The position numbers and the translations under genes were made by a program. Shown one piece after another: positions 50,142-62,086 of a DNA stretch of 64,000 bases. The DNA is taken from the NCBI GenBank assembly GCA_003117195.1, contig BDSI01000030.1, positions 425,211 through 489,210 on the forward strand, read 5' to 3'. Below the pieces are notes generated by a model, which was not told where the DNA came from, did no database searches, and saw nothing but the letters and a program-made list of their open reading frames with translations. The stretch is from Eudorina sp. 2006-703-Eu-15. Lineage: Eukaryota; Chlorophyta; Chlorophyceae; Chlamydomonadales; Volvocaceae. Position 1 is the first letter of the stretch. Each line of letters opens with the position of its first letter.

Positions 50142-53100
50142 CTACCACGGCGGCCGCTGACCTGCTCCCCGTCCTCGGGTCGCACCGCCGTACGGTTGCT
50201 GGTGCTGATGCAGGTGCTGCCCGTTACCGTTGCCGTTACCGTTGGTGCGCCGTTGCCCCGCCGCCGAGTCGTCGGAACTATCGAGCGCGATGTTGGTGAC
50301 GGACGGCCTCGACCACTTGTGGTACGTCTCGACGAAGCGGACGGTGCCGCTCTTGCAGCGCATCACGATCGAGTTGGTGGAGGCGCCGCCGCTGTAGTAC
50401 CGGACGCCCCGCAGCAAGTCGCCGTCGCTGACGCCCGTCGCCGCGAAAAACACGTCGTCGCCCCGGCACAGGTCGTCCTGCAACGCGGCGAGAAGGGCAG
50501 GAGGTCAGGAGCGGTTGTGTGTTCGTTGGTTAGCGAAGTACAGGAGCTGCGCGCGAACTGCTCGACCCCAAACGGCGGGCGGCGAGGCACACGACAGACG
50601 TGAGAGCAGCGAGCCGGGAGGGCTGCTGGGCCGGCCCAGCGGAAGAGGGACTGTGTGCCGGGCTTTCGAATCGTGTGTTAGGTAAACCTGTGTAGCAAAG
50701 AGGCCGTCATCGGGCTACTCCTTGTGCGGATGTTGGTGTGGGCAGCAGAACATGTGGGCCGGGCCAGGACCAAATCGGATCGCCGGTCGTCTCAAATGTT
50801 CGTCACACACCAATTCGTTGCACCCACCATCAGCAGGATCTTCCTCAGGTCGTAGCCCCGGGCCAGGGCCGCCTCCCGCTCCTTGTCGTCTCGGGGCCAC
50901 AGCCGGCCCTGGATGTGACCGCCCATGCACTTGAGAGCGCAGGCTGCGAGTCGGCAGAGAGGCGGAGGTGTAGAGGGATGCAGGACATTGGTAGGGGTGG
51001 GGGTGGGTGAGTGGAGGGGTGAGGCCGACGATACATAGTTGGTCGGTCGTGTCCCGGTGAGATCTCGTTGTTTCCCACACAGGCACGTCGATGCGGCGGC
51101 ACATTGGGTCATCAGGCCCCTGCCTGTCTGTAAAGGCGCATACATTATTGAACAAGACGATATGCATAAGGTTTGTGGAAAAGCATTGAGCCGTGCACAT
51201 ATATGTGTGTGAGCGTGCGCAACCCGTAGGTAAAGAGTCGGATGTCGAAGGCTGGGCTGACTGGGGGCTCCGCACCCCAGCTCGCAAACATCCGTAACCT
51301 GCAACCATGCCAGCAGCTACCCACCCACCTTCCCAGCTCTGACCTCCAACCACCCGCTCTACCTGCAGCCATCCACCGTACTGGTACGGCAACAACCTTA
51401 CCAACGAACCCAACGACCCCCAGACCGGCGACCCATCCAGGGATTTCACCCATCCGGGCCCCACGCACCCCCCCCCAACACACACACACACACTCTGTTA
51501 TCTTTTACACACCCAACCACACACACATATGCGCGCAAGTCGTGTCTCTCGGTTTATTTTAACATATGCGCGCCCTTGGTTGAGAGCGCGGGGACAGAGG
51601 CCCCTTACGCCCCTTTTCCCCGTATCCGGGGGAGAGTGCTTCGGCGGTCTCCCGTATGGGGCGGGTTAGCGCCCCCGGCCAGCGTCGGCCCGGCAGATAT
51701 GTAACGATACACATACACACACACGGCTCGCGGCTCAGTTCTCTCAGTACACACACACAAATGTACCCACCCGCGATGACGCCCTCCGGGGTACCTCCGA
51801 TGCCCATCATCATGTCCACCGGGGCCCCCGCCTTCGCCACCTCAATGGCCCCCGCCACGTCACCGTCGCTGATCAGCCGAATGCGGGCCCCGGCCTCCCG
51901 GCACTGAACCCACGCATGATGAGGGGGCGGTAAGGGGACCGGGGGGGAGGGGCTCAGAGGAAGGACGGCACGAAGACGGAGGGAGGGCACACGGGATGGG
52001 GTTCGGAGGACGGGTGGGAAGATCTCACCACATACACACACGGGGTCGGGAGGAGGCCAGGGAGGGCATGCAATCAAGTACCCTACACTGATTGCCCGAT
52101 TGGATCCGTTGGGATCTCCAAACACACAACTGGCTAGGCTAAACACGTAACTGATTTGGGGGGCGCTTGGGTTGCACTGCCGACCACCACGGCTGTTCCC
52201 CATCAGAGACCAGACCCCAACACCCCACCTGGCGGATCAAGTCGGCGTGTCGGGGCCGGTCGAGCATGAGGACGGTCACGTCGCTGACGGGCTTGTCCAG
52301 CGCCTTGGCGACCCACTTGATGTTGTGCCGTACAGAGTAGTCCAGGGAGACCGACTCGGGGTCCACCTGCACATGCGGTAGGTCGGGTTCCGGAGCTCGG
52401 AGTCATCATCACGGGGGGATCATCATCAGGGGGGCGGGGTCTTGCGCGCTTCACACACACATACACAGGGCCGGGTATCCAGGGCCGGGTCAGTTGGGGT
52501 CGATGCCTGCTCCCAAACACAAGCACACACCGTTCCGGTTCCGGTTCCAGTTCCGGTTCCGGTTCCGGGATCATTCCTGGAGCTTCACACGCACATACAC
52601 ATGTAGTACCGTAGTAGTAGTAGTACACACACATGTCAGGGTATCCAGGGCCGGGTCAGTTGGGTCGATGCACAAACCTTTCCGTTCCGGTTCCGGGATC
52701 ATTCCGTCCCCTTCATGACACCGGCCCCCAACGGGTTTGTGGCTTTGCATAACTCTTGACCCCCAAGGGGGTTGTCGCTAAGCCTGCATCCGTTTGGGGA
52801 GCAAACCTGGCTTCTACTCACAAACGCAATTATATGCAACGCAACGCAACTCCATCCCCGCGCCCCACCACGCATCCCATCCAACCACCCCCGGGTTCGT
52901 GTCTGTGTTTCAACTTTCATTTCCAATAAACCCCCAGCCCCCACCTCGCCCCCTCCTTACCTGCGGCCCCACCGCCAGCTTCTCCATGTACATGCACGGG
53001 CCCGGGTCGAACAGAGAGCCCTGCTCCGCCACCGCAATGACCTGCGGAGTGGGGTGGGGTGGGGTGGGGTGGGCGGCCACCAAGCGGGGCGGGGGACGTC

Positions 53101-55348
53101 ATGTAGGTTCGGACCCAGGCAGGCAGGTGGCGGTGGGCAAGAAGCTGCAGGTAGGTCCGTAGGTAAGTCAAGTAGTCAGGTAGGCTGGTAGGTGGTCAGT
53201 TAGGCGGGTAGGTAGTCAGGTGGGAACGTGGGTAGGTGGGTGGGCGACCGGGATAAAGAAAAAGAGAGGAACCACATTGCACTGCACTGCGGGGCCCCGC
53301 TGCCTCTGTCAACCCACCACCCTCACCCCCACACCCACCGACCCACCGACCCACCGAGATGGCTCCGTTGCGGCCCTGCGAGGTGAGGCTGGTGCCGTCC
53401 AGCGGGTCCACGGCGATGTCGACCTTGGGGAACATGCTGCGGGGGGGAGGGTGAGGGGGCGAGGGGGTCGAAACACGCACACGCACGAATATGGTCGGGT
53501 CAGGGAACTGACTTCGGGTGAATGCGGGGTGGAAAAGCGGGCTGGCAGTGGCGTTACGGGAGAGCTCCGAGCAAACAATGGGGATACCGCAGAATCACCA
53601 TACACCACAATCTTGGGAGGTGGGAGGTGGGAGGTGGGAGGTGGGAGGTGGGAGGTGGGAGGTGGGAGGGGCAGGTGGGGAGGTCCACGCAGCTCGCAGC
53701 CTACTCCGTCTAAAGCATTGACGCTTGGGCCCCTCCCTGGAGGAGACACGCACTCACACACCTGCCGTCACCGATGCGCTCGCCGCAGTACAGCATGGGC
53801 GCCTGCATACAGTGTGTACGACGGTACGACATTCGTGCACGGCAGCGGCGGCGAGTTAGTAAGAAGCGATGTCGGTGACCCAATCGTGGCAGCAGCAGCC
53901 GCCCACTGACCCGCCGTCATAAGGTGCACGCTTTCCTTCAATGTGCATCAAATGAGTACACCGTTACAGGGTCAGGTCGGGTCGGGTCGGATCAGGCAGG
54001 GTCAGGTCGGATGGGTTCATTCTCTCAACCGCATTCAAGCGAGCACGAGAGAAAAGTCCCAGGGTCGCACTGGACGGCCCCGCGCGCGGCTCCGGCGCAC
54101 CTCATCCTTCTCGCCCTCGCCGATGACCACCACCCCGTCCATGGCGACGCTGTTCAGGACCTTGCGCATCATGTCCACGGCCGCCTGCGGGACCATATGA
54201 GGCGCCACAAGAGGCCATATGAGGCGCCACAAGCGGTCGTCAGGGCGGTTGATGCCACTCGGCGGACAGAGGGGCGCGCGAACCAGCGACAGACAGTGCG
54301 GCCAAAGTAGTGCGGGGCAGAAGATATGGGAGGTGTGCCATCGCAGGCATGGAAGGTTTTTGTACATGTGAAGCAAAAAGGGTAATGCAAGACTTGAAGG
54401 GGTACTGGGGTAGGACATGACGCTACCTACGAGCTATCTGGGCCCGTTGGAACACCCGGTCGGGATACGGGTCCACCTTGTAACGGTTACAAAAAAAATG
54501 ACGCTGCGGTCACGGTGTGCCGGTAACGCGTGCTGCACCGGTAATTTAAGATCAATTAAACCACCGGTAAAATCAAACCCCGGCCCCGGCGCTGTCATGC
54601 CGTACCGCCAGGTACAGACGCTCGGGCACCCGGCATTGTTCCAAATCCAAACCGAGGACAGCCCAGCCGAGTGCCATAAGCAACGGCAATCAAGCCGTTC
54701 GAAGAATACACTCTTTGGTGCTGATGGACAATTTGCACAACATAAGACGCGATGACAGAACGAATTGGGGGGGGCCGCATCCGACGTGGCCTACCTGGTC
54801 GGCGGCATTCTTGTCGCCCTTGCCAAACCACCGTCCAGCAGCGAGCGCTGCGGCCTCGGTCACGCGCACCAGTTCCAGGGCAAGGTTGCGCTGCACAATC
54901 GAGTAGTCTGGCCCAGCGATGTCGACCGGCGCATCGACTGCGGATCGACAAAGAGCGCGCGTGGGTTAATTGTGACATACGCCGGACCTTCATCTCAACC
55001 TCGGTGGCCTTGTGCCCATGAAAACGTTCGTATGATAATGTTTCCACGAACGGCGTCAGCGCGGGCGGTTAAGAGCGCGGGCACCGCGAAGTTCGAGATG
55101 CCGAACAGGTATGCTCGCATGCTGCGCTCGTGACCTTGCCAAAGCGCCGCGAAGGACTCACCTGAGAGCAGATTGGCTGCGCGCTGTTTGTGGGAGTTGT
55201 TCAACTGCTGCAGCTCCTCTTGCTCTGGCGATGCGACTCGCACCGGCAGGTGCGGGTGTCGAAAAGCGGTCCGGCATGGCGCCACAGACGACGACGGTCG
55301 ACGCGCCAATTTCAATTGATATGACTGCGTTGAAAACGTCATGGCCAT
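50142..55348 (-). CDS. Class II (GlpX-type) fructose-1,6-bisphosphatase, probably plastid-targeted
   Basis: Hydrolyses fructose 1,6-bisphosphate; cyanobacterial members of the class also act on sedoheptulose 1,7-bisphosphate. Ten exons in phase: 55162-55348, 54795-54937, 54101-54184, 53762-53802, 53355-53436, 52961-53041, 52229-52366, 51771-51903, 50828-50943, 50142-50477; 446 aa. The N terminus [20 protein letters not shown] and the following Ser/Arg-rich, acid-poor stretch looks like a transit peptide of about 45 residues. An upstream in-frame ATG at 55471 is possible but gives a less typical leader. Family motifs are [31 protein letters not shown] (130-138), [17 protein letters not shown] (metal site, Asp162 and Asp165), [41 protein letters not shown] and [15 protein letters not shown]. 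After the normal end (near YHKW) there is an extension of about 50 residues with NGNGNGNG and HQHQQ. The gene is fully spliced like its neighbours, so it is an established nuclear gene. Confidence 0.94.
51715..51756 (+). repeat. CA run with repeat-D flank
   Basis: ACACACACGGCTCGCGGCTC then AGTTCTCTCAGTACACACAC, in an FBPase intron. A similar element with TCTCGGTTTATTTTAACAT lies near 51545. Confidence 0.7.
53616..53672 (+). repeat. 7-bp minisatellite GGGAGGT
   Basis: Seven or eight perfect copies of GGGAGGT in an FBPase intron. Confidence 0.97.
54427..54487 (+). repeat. Dispersed repeat F
   Basis: GAGCTATCTGGGCCCGTTGG, ACACCCGGTCGGGATACGGG and TCCACCTTGTAACGGTTAC, in an FBPase intron; about 60 bp shared with 46364-46436. 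Confidence 0.85.
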
Positions 55349-57234
55349 TGTTGATGTACTCGGGAGTTCCCTGAAGGCCTTACTCGGTAGTCGGAGAACC
55401 CTGCTTCGACGGGACGTGCGCTCCTCCTCCACCCTCCAGCAGCCAGCGCCTAACGAGTCTTCCCTTTCCAATCCCAGTATGCCGCGACTGCTGATGTCGG
55501 CCGAAACTGAGCAGCGGCTTTTAATGAGCCTAGAAGCGACCTGGTTCCGGAGTGCTAAGATACAATATCTTATTGATTACTCAGAAAGGTGGAAAGGGCA
55601 CACTTTCAATGAGATTGTAGGCCGTCAAAATCTACAGTGACAGCGGTTCACTCCCTTTTATGGGCGTCCTGCAACAGCTTTCACCTTTGCTGCGTCGGTT
55701 GGGTCGTCAGCATCGGCATCAGCACTCGTACAAACCCGCTGTCCAGCATAGGGTGAGCCATGGTCGAATACAAATTTTATTTTTAATTCGTATCACTGCT
55801 GGCCAATGTGTTCCAATCCCCGCCAGACCATTCGCATTCAATTCTGAAACGGTTGGGCCCACAATCTAGTCAGCAGCCCATGCCCCGGGCTATGCGAGGT
55901 GACTGATTGCAGCAATGACTGAAAAAACAAATACCAATGCGAAATTTCGAGCACAAGGACGGACCCATGAGCAAAAAATCCATCCCGTGGAACGGTTGGT
56001 AACGTGCGTCAACCCTCGGGCGAAGGATACACGCATGATCCTGGACAGTTTCCGGCATATTGCTAATTCCTACCATTTGTCATCTCAAAGCTACGTTACT
56101 CCAGAAACATGGTTTCTTTAATTTATTCATTGCCGCGAAGTCGCTGCAAGGTCTTCCCTCACGCACCTTGACACCAGCGCCTAATATTTTTGCCCGAGTC
56201 ACATTATTTATGCTCGAACGTTGATGCACGTGCGATCCCGCTGTGCTTAAGTGCTGCACGGTGGGGGTTTCCGCACGAACTGTGCGCGGCATTCGACACC
56301 TGTTGACCAACACGCCAATAACGACCCGCGTCTACGTCTCATACACACCGCTTGATATGAACCCGCGATCGGGAAGTGCCTTGCTCCATACTTCGCTGCG
56401 AGCGCTCCGTGTTCTGCTGCCACGAGTCTGTGCCCAGTTGCCACCTTGCGCCACACCCTCGCTGTGCACGCCACTGGCATCCCGTGTTTCCGAATCACGG
56501 CCGAATCGGGTCACCGAATAACCCTTTGTTATGCGTATTTCCCTTGCCCGGTGAGCATGTGAATGAAAATGAATGAGTGAACGTTACAGCGAGTGAAGTC
56601 GTCCGTCCTCCTCAAACACGCCGTGGGGTGCATTTGAGGATTCTGAGGGGGCCCTTTCCGGGCGCCCCTTCCGGGCGTCCCTTTGCGGTGATTGGAGCCA
56701 ACCTACCGACGCCGCGAATGTCCCTCCACCAGCAGCAACAGCAACAGCAGCAGCAGCATGTCCCCAAAGGTGTGTCCTCCGCGGGCCCGCCAGCGACGAC
56801 ACGTTGCCCCATCATGACAACACCGGCACTGAACCCCACATGGCAGCACGGCGCCCCACTGCGTCCCGTCCCGTCCCGCGGGGCAGCACTGCGTCGCCTA
56901 CTGGCCTGGTCGGGGCGTCGGGGCGTGCAAGACAGCCGTCAAGACAGCAGGCGCGGATGAACTGGAGGGGGGAGGGGTGCGGCGCCGTCATCCCCGCCGC
57001 CCACATGCTCGCGCCGCCCACATGTCTCAGCCGCCGCCTAAAACATCACGGCACCGCTCCACACCGGCCACACCACTCTACACCGGCCACACCGCTCTAC
57101 ACCGGCCACACCGCTCTACACTGCTCTACACCGGCCACACCGGCCACACCGGCCACACCGGGCGCCGCCCACACACTGCTCTCCCCGCTGCCACCCCGCC
57201 CCCTCGTTACGGGCGGGGTCATCCTGATTGGGTT
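55349..57234. other. Intergenic stretch between FBPase and RabGGTA
   Basis: Holds the FBPase promoter side and the RabGGTA 3' side. It is AT-richer around 55650-56250. A CAG run (Q-coding) at 56728-56757 lies in an open frame but has no gene-like context. A minisatellite fills 57050-57172. No supported gene. Confidence 0.5.
57045..57172 (+). repeat. 12- to 14-bp minisatellite CACCGGCCACAC
   Basis: Units CACCGGCCACACC and CGCTCTACACCGG alternate about ten times, ending 62 bp before the RabGGTA stop codon. Confidence 0.93.
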
Positions 57235-59764
57235 TTACACCGTCCCCAGCGCCTGCACCACCACGAACGCCCGGCCCTCCCTGGCGTCCTGGTAGAAGCC
57301 CCGCCGCATGGGATCCAGATCCATCAGCCTGCCGTACAGGCTGCGCGCCTCGTCCAGCAGCGCGGCGCACTCCTCGGGGGAGCCCCCCAAACCCAGTCGG
57401 GCCTGCGCGTGTCCGTGTGTGTATGGGTGTTAGCAAGGAGAAATGGGTGTGTGTGTATGCGTGCCCATGTGTGTGTGTGTGTGTGGGTGGGGGGATGTAG
57501 GGTGTAGGGGGCTGAGTGAGTAATGGTTGCGGGATGGCGAAGGGCGGTTTGAGTATGCAATGGATGTGAGGATATTGGAATCAGGAAGGACGACTTTGTG
57601 CAGCTGTTCCCCGGCCATCGAACCACCACCGCCTTCGGCGTCAGGAGAACTGTGGCGGCGGCAGTCAGTAGAGATGTGGCAGGAGAAGCCCGCCCAAGCC
57701 TTCCCGACCAACATGGCAAAGACGGGCCAAACTCGGTCCTCGTCCGGCGGGTTGGGCCCCCGCCTTCAGGAGGAGGAGGAGGAGCAGGGGGAGGAGGACC
57801 CCTTGTCGCGTCTCTCGACCTTCCTGGCCGTGCACGGAACGAGAGTCAGCGGACCAATGGGGCGGGGCTGGTCCGTCTCTCTCGCGGGTACTCATCGCGC
57901 CCCCCTTCCCCGGTGCCCCTGGGGGCCCCCGGTGAGTGCCGCGCGATGAGCAGCGCAGATGGGATGCAGGCGGCGCTGGGCACTGCCGCGGCACGCGTCT
58001 CCCCCTTCCCCCTCCTTCCCCTTCGCCTCCTTCCCCTTCCCCTCCTCCTCCTCCGCCGCCCCTCCTGCCCATCCGCCGCCGTCCCTCCACCCAGGGTCCC
58101 ACCGATGACCCGAAGACCCACCCAGCACCCCGCCACCCCTCACCTCTGTAGGAATACGTGCACCCTAGTCCTGTTTATCCCCCCCCCCGCCGCCCTCACC
58201 TGCGCCTCCCGAAGTCGCGCCAGAGTCAGCAGCGGCCACTTGGCGTCAGGCTCCGCCGCCAGATGGTCCTCCAGCAGCCTCGCCGCCTCGCGCTCCAACA
58301 CCGCCGCCACGCGCCCCCGGGCCACCTCCACCTCCGCCTCCGCCTCCGCTTCACCCCCGCTCCTCCCCGACGTCGTCGTCGCCGCGCCTGGCTGACCCGT
58401 GGGTCGCGCCGCCTCGTCGCCCGCGTCGCCGCCTGCGGCGGCAGCGGCGCCCCTTCCCGCCGCGGCTGCCGGTCCCAGATGCGCGAGGGTGTTCCCCACC
58501 AGCCAGCGGTAGTACACCCAGGGGGACTCGTCCCGGGCGTCTGTCGCGAAGGCCTGGGGCGCCGGGGACCGCAACCGACTAACCGTCTCTGGTGACCGCA
58601 CACCACCCCCACCAGAACCTCAGGCACAGGCGGCCGCGTGTTCCACGCTGTCCGCCAGTTTCTGCCGTGGCTCACAGCATAAGGATTCGCAGATTATTTC
58701 AAAAACAACACGACAGCTTGGCGGCCCCACATAGGTACATATCATTGCTCAGGAAACGCGTGATGCTCGTTGGCCAGAGCGTCCTTCCCCCCTGGGGATG
58801 TGGCGACGTCCTCCCCCGCCCCTAGATGACACGCCGTCATGGCCCCCACCCACCTGGTGGACCATGTCATACTCCTGGTCCAGCACCTCGTGAGAAATGG
58901 GCGTCCGCTGGCTGGCCGACCCACGGGTCGCGGCACCGACCGGCGCGGCCCCCGGCGCCCCCGCCGTCACAGCCTTCGACACTGCTGCCGCTGCTGCAGC
59001 CGAGTCGGGCCCCGCCCCGGGCTGTCCACCTGACTCATCCGCCTCCGAGCCTGTGTGGTGGCGGTGGTGGAGGTGGTGGTTGTGGTGGTGCTGCTGCTGC
59101 TGCTGCTGCGTTGCTGTGGTTGGGGTTCGCTTCGTGTGCTGCGCCGGGTTCGCTACGGTCTACGTGGTGTGGCTGTAGCACCACTACCGCCCTCAAATTA
59201 ACCCTAACCCGCTACCCCCGTGTTGGATGTAGCCACCGGATGGGCCACCGGGTTCAAACGAAAGGGCCAGACGAGGATTCCCCGTACCTGGGGTTGGGGG
59301 GAGCTCTGAGGTGACACGAGGCCAGGCCCCGGCTCCAGAACCATGTCCTCAAATCCCGGGGCCGGGGTCGCCCCCTCATCTCCCTGCTCCAAGCCTCAGG
59401 ACCCTGCCGTACCTCGGGGCCCCATCCCCCTGCCGCACCCTACCTGTCCCGCAGTACAACTGGTGCAGCAGCATAGTCCGGAAGTGCCAGGCGCTGTAGT
59501 TGCTGAAGTTCTGCAGGATCTTCTCCTCCACGTACTGCAGCTCGTCCTACGGTAGGTGTCGTACGCAGTACGACGCGCACCAGGGAGGACATGGCGCCCA
59601 AGCAAGGCCCGGGTCTCAGTCCATTCGTGAGGCGTCTCATGTGCCGCTTGTAGTTCCCAACCCCTACGTCCTCCCTCGGCTGTCCGTCTCCAACATGTGG
59701 CTGGCAGGTGGCCGTTCTCGACAACAGGCACACGGATGCCTCACACCCCGCACCCCACACGCAC

Positions 59765-59801
<37 letters not shown>

Positions 59802-61810
59802 GGCGCGCCTCTCGCGGCTCAGTTCTCTTTTACACACACACACACTCACACCCGCACCCCATTCCCACCTGCACCCCACCCGCCGCGCCCCCTCCTTCAT
59901 CCTCTCCCCCCCCAACCACACAAAAGCACACACCCGCCCGCACACCTGTGCGCTGCGGCCCATCCTGCGGCAGATGAACTGGCGGTAGTTCCAGGCGTGG
60001 AAGTTCCGGGAGTCCTCATCCAGGGCCCTGCGACAGGGGGGGCCGGGGGGCCGGGGGCAGGGGCCGGTTACCCCCGGGGTGGACATGCAGAGGTAAGGGG
60101 AAGGGGATGGGGGGCGGGGCGATAAGGGGGTGGGGAGTGGGGAGTAGGGGGTGGGGGTGGCGATAAGGGGTTAAATTGAAAAAAGAAATAAACCCGAAGG
60201 GCGATGAGGGGGTGGGGTGGGGGGGATGTGAGCCCCCGGGCAGCTCCGCCGGGTTCGCTGCCTTACCTGACCGACATCATGGCCACCGGCTGTCAACCCG
60301 ACAGTCACCCCGGCTGCGACACCACCGCCCCCCGGAAGCGCCCGCAGAGATGCCCCGACGGTCCCCACCCAACACCCCACGCCCCACCCGCGCACGCATG
60401 CACCGACCCACGGGCCAGTGGTTGCCCTGCCTCCCGGCGACCTGGCCCCGCCCTGCCCCGCCCTGCCCCGCCCTGCCCCGCCCTGCCCCGCCCCGCCCCG
60501 CCCTGCCCCGCCCCGCCCCGCCCCGCCCCGCCCTGGCCCCGCCCCGCCCCGCCCCTACCGGGATATGAGCTGCAGCTCCCGCTCCAGGGGGGCCAGGCCC
60601 TTGGCCACCACCCACTTGCGGTGGTGCCAAGTGGAGTAGGACTTGGGGTTCTCTGTCAGACAGGCCTAGGGGGTGGGGGGTGGGGCGTGTGTTTAATGAG
60701 AAACCCACCCAGAACCGCGCAGGCCCATACGGAGCGTGGGTGTGGGGTGTGGGAAGTGGGGGGTTGGGGGAGCGGGTGGGAGAATCGGGGGACGGGCGCG
60801 TCGGGGGTGGGCCGGGGTTGGGCGGAGTGGGTTGGGGGCCGTAGTAGCTACGCCCGGAAGCGGCCGTGTGCCCGTCGGCTGATCCGGAACGTGTGTGTGT
60901 GTGTGGGTGGCGGCGTTGGGTGGGGGCGGCACACCTACTCCCCACCTGCGTCAAGGCCAGCTCGCCATCGCTGGCGCGGCGCGCCTCCTCTCCGCCCGCG
61001 GCGAAGGCGGGCTCCAGAGCCTCCCGCCGGTAGTTCCACAGCGTGTAGATCTGCGAGTCGCGCCGAGGGGCCGGAGGGGGGCAGAGGGGGCAGGCGGGGT
61101 GGGGGGCCGTATCGCGGCAGCGGCCGCGGCCAGCAGTTGCAGTAGCAGCCGAAGCCACAGCACAAGCAGCTGCAGATCGCGGACAAATCTCAGCTCGCGG
61201 ACAAAGGCGCAGCAGCCAAGCGTTAACTGAATCGTCCAGCAAAGATTCAACCAACGTTCTCGTGCAGTAAACACGGCGGTGGCCCCGACAGATCTGCCGC
61301 CCGACATGCGCAAGGACGCGCTGGGATAGGCGGGAGGCGGAAGAAGGGGGAGCCGACGCGCACAGCCGAAAAGCAACGTATGGGGATGAGTCTTCCCCCC
61401 GGGCGTTACAACGCCGCGCAAGGCGTCTGTGTGTGACGCCGGGTTTGAGTGGAAGGAGTTCTGCAAGTTGAGTATGAGCAGGGGATAGACCACTTGCAGC
61501 GTCGTGCGTGTCGGGATATGTACCTCGGGGACCACCTTCAGCAGCTTCGCTGAGGCGTCAAGAATGGCTGGATCATACTTCTTCTTTTTGCGGTACTCCA
61601 ATACCAGCGCGGTGCCGTTCCGGATGGCATCTACCTACACAGGAATTTCACGGAATAGAGGACGGGTGCACATGAAGCTGTAAATGATCAGGAATTTGTA
61701 ATGGCATCACTGCCCATTCTCGCAACGATCTCGACCTTCTTCTTGTAGGCCTCCTGTGCTTTTGGGTCCGCTTTGAGCTTGTTTTTGTACTCTCTCGGAC
61801 GTCCATGCAT
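57235..61810 (-). CDS. RABGGTA: Rab geranylgeranyltransferase alpha subunit
   Basis: Forms, with the beta subunit and REP, the enzyme that attaches two geranylgeranyl groups to Rab GTPases. Nine exons in phase: 61727-61810, 61524-61634, 60946-61050, 60559-60665, 59946-60027, 59444-59546, 58854-59152, 58200-58553, 57235-57402; 470 aa. The N terminus MHGRPREY is diagnostic of this subunit. The repeated prenyltransferase-alpha helical pairs are [56 protein letters not shown] and [15 protein letters not shown]. Exon 7 carries a Gln then His run ([18 protein letters not shown]) and exon 8 a Gly/Ala/Glu-rich insert, both absent from animal and plant relatives. There is no Ig-like or leucine-rich domain of the animal type. 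The stop codon GTG-TAA itself creates a TGTAA motif. The first intron's donor (ATC|GTTGCG) is chosen by phase and is the least certain join. Confidence 0.93.
59766..59845 (+). repeat. CA microsatellites with repeat-D flank
   Basis: Two CA runs separated by GCGCGCCTCTCGCGGCTCAG and TTCTCTTTTACAC, in a RabGGTA intron. Confidence 0.8.
60171..60203 (+). repeat. Dispersed repeat B (5' part)
   Basis: TTAAATTGAAAAAAGAAATA then AACCCGAAGGGCG, in a RabGGTA intron. Confidence 0.8.
60440..60558 (+). repeat. CCCCGCCCTG / CCCCG minisatellite
   Basis: Alternating CCCCGCCCTG and CCCCG units over about 115 bp, ending at the donor of RabGGTA exon 4 (60559). Confidence 0.95.
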
Positions 61811-62086
61811 TCTTGCGCTTTTCCGTGTCAAAGACTTGCCCCTCAGCTGTAGTTGCCCTCTCTGACGTCCGTCGAACGATGCTAACGGTGCGACCAACGG
61901 TATCCGTAGGGCTTTACAAATCACCCTTGCCACCCAGGAGTATCCCTACACCCAGTATCCGGTATATAGCGCAACAAGTATCACCAAGTCATCTCAAGTA
62001 GCCCAGCTGTGAAAGGCAACCCTGGTCACTGTTCCGTGAGCTACTGTCCAAGAACCTCACCACAAGCTCCGCTGCTTCCTGATACG
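61811..62086. promoter_or_regulatory. Compact bidirectional promoter, RabGGTA and DNL gene
   Basis: Only 276 bp separate the two divergent ATGs. GGTATATAGC at 61961-61970 can be read as a TATA-like box on either strand, 120-160 bp from each start. Position and divergence are seen; promoter function is inferred. Confidence 0.5.
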
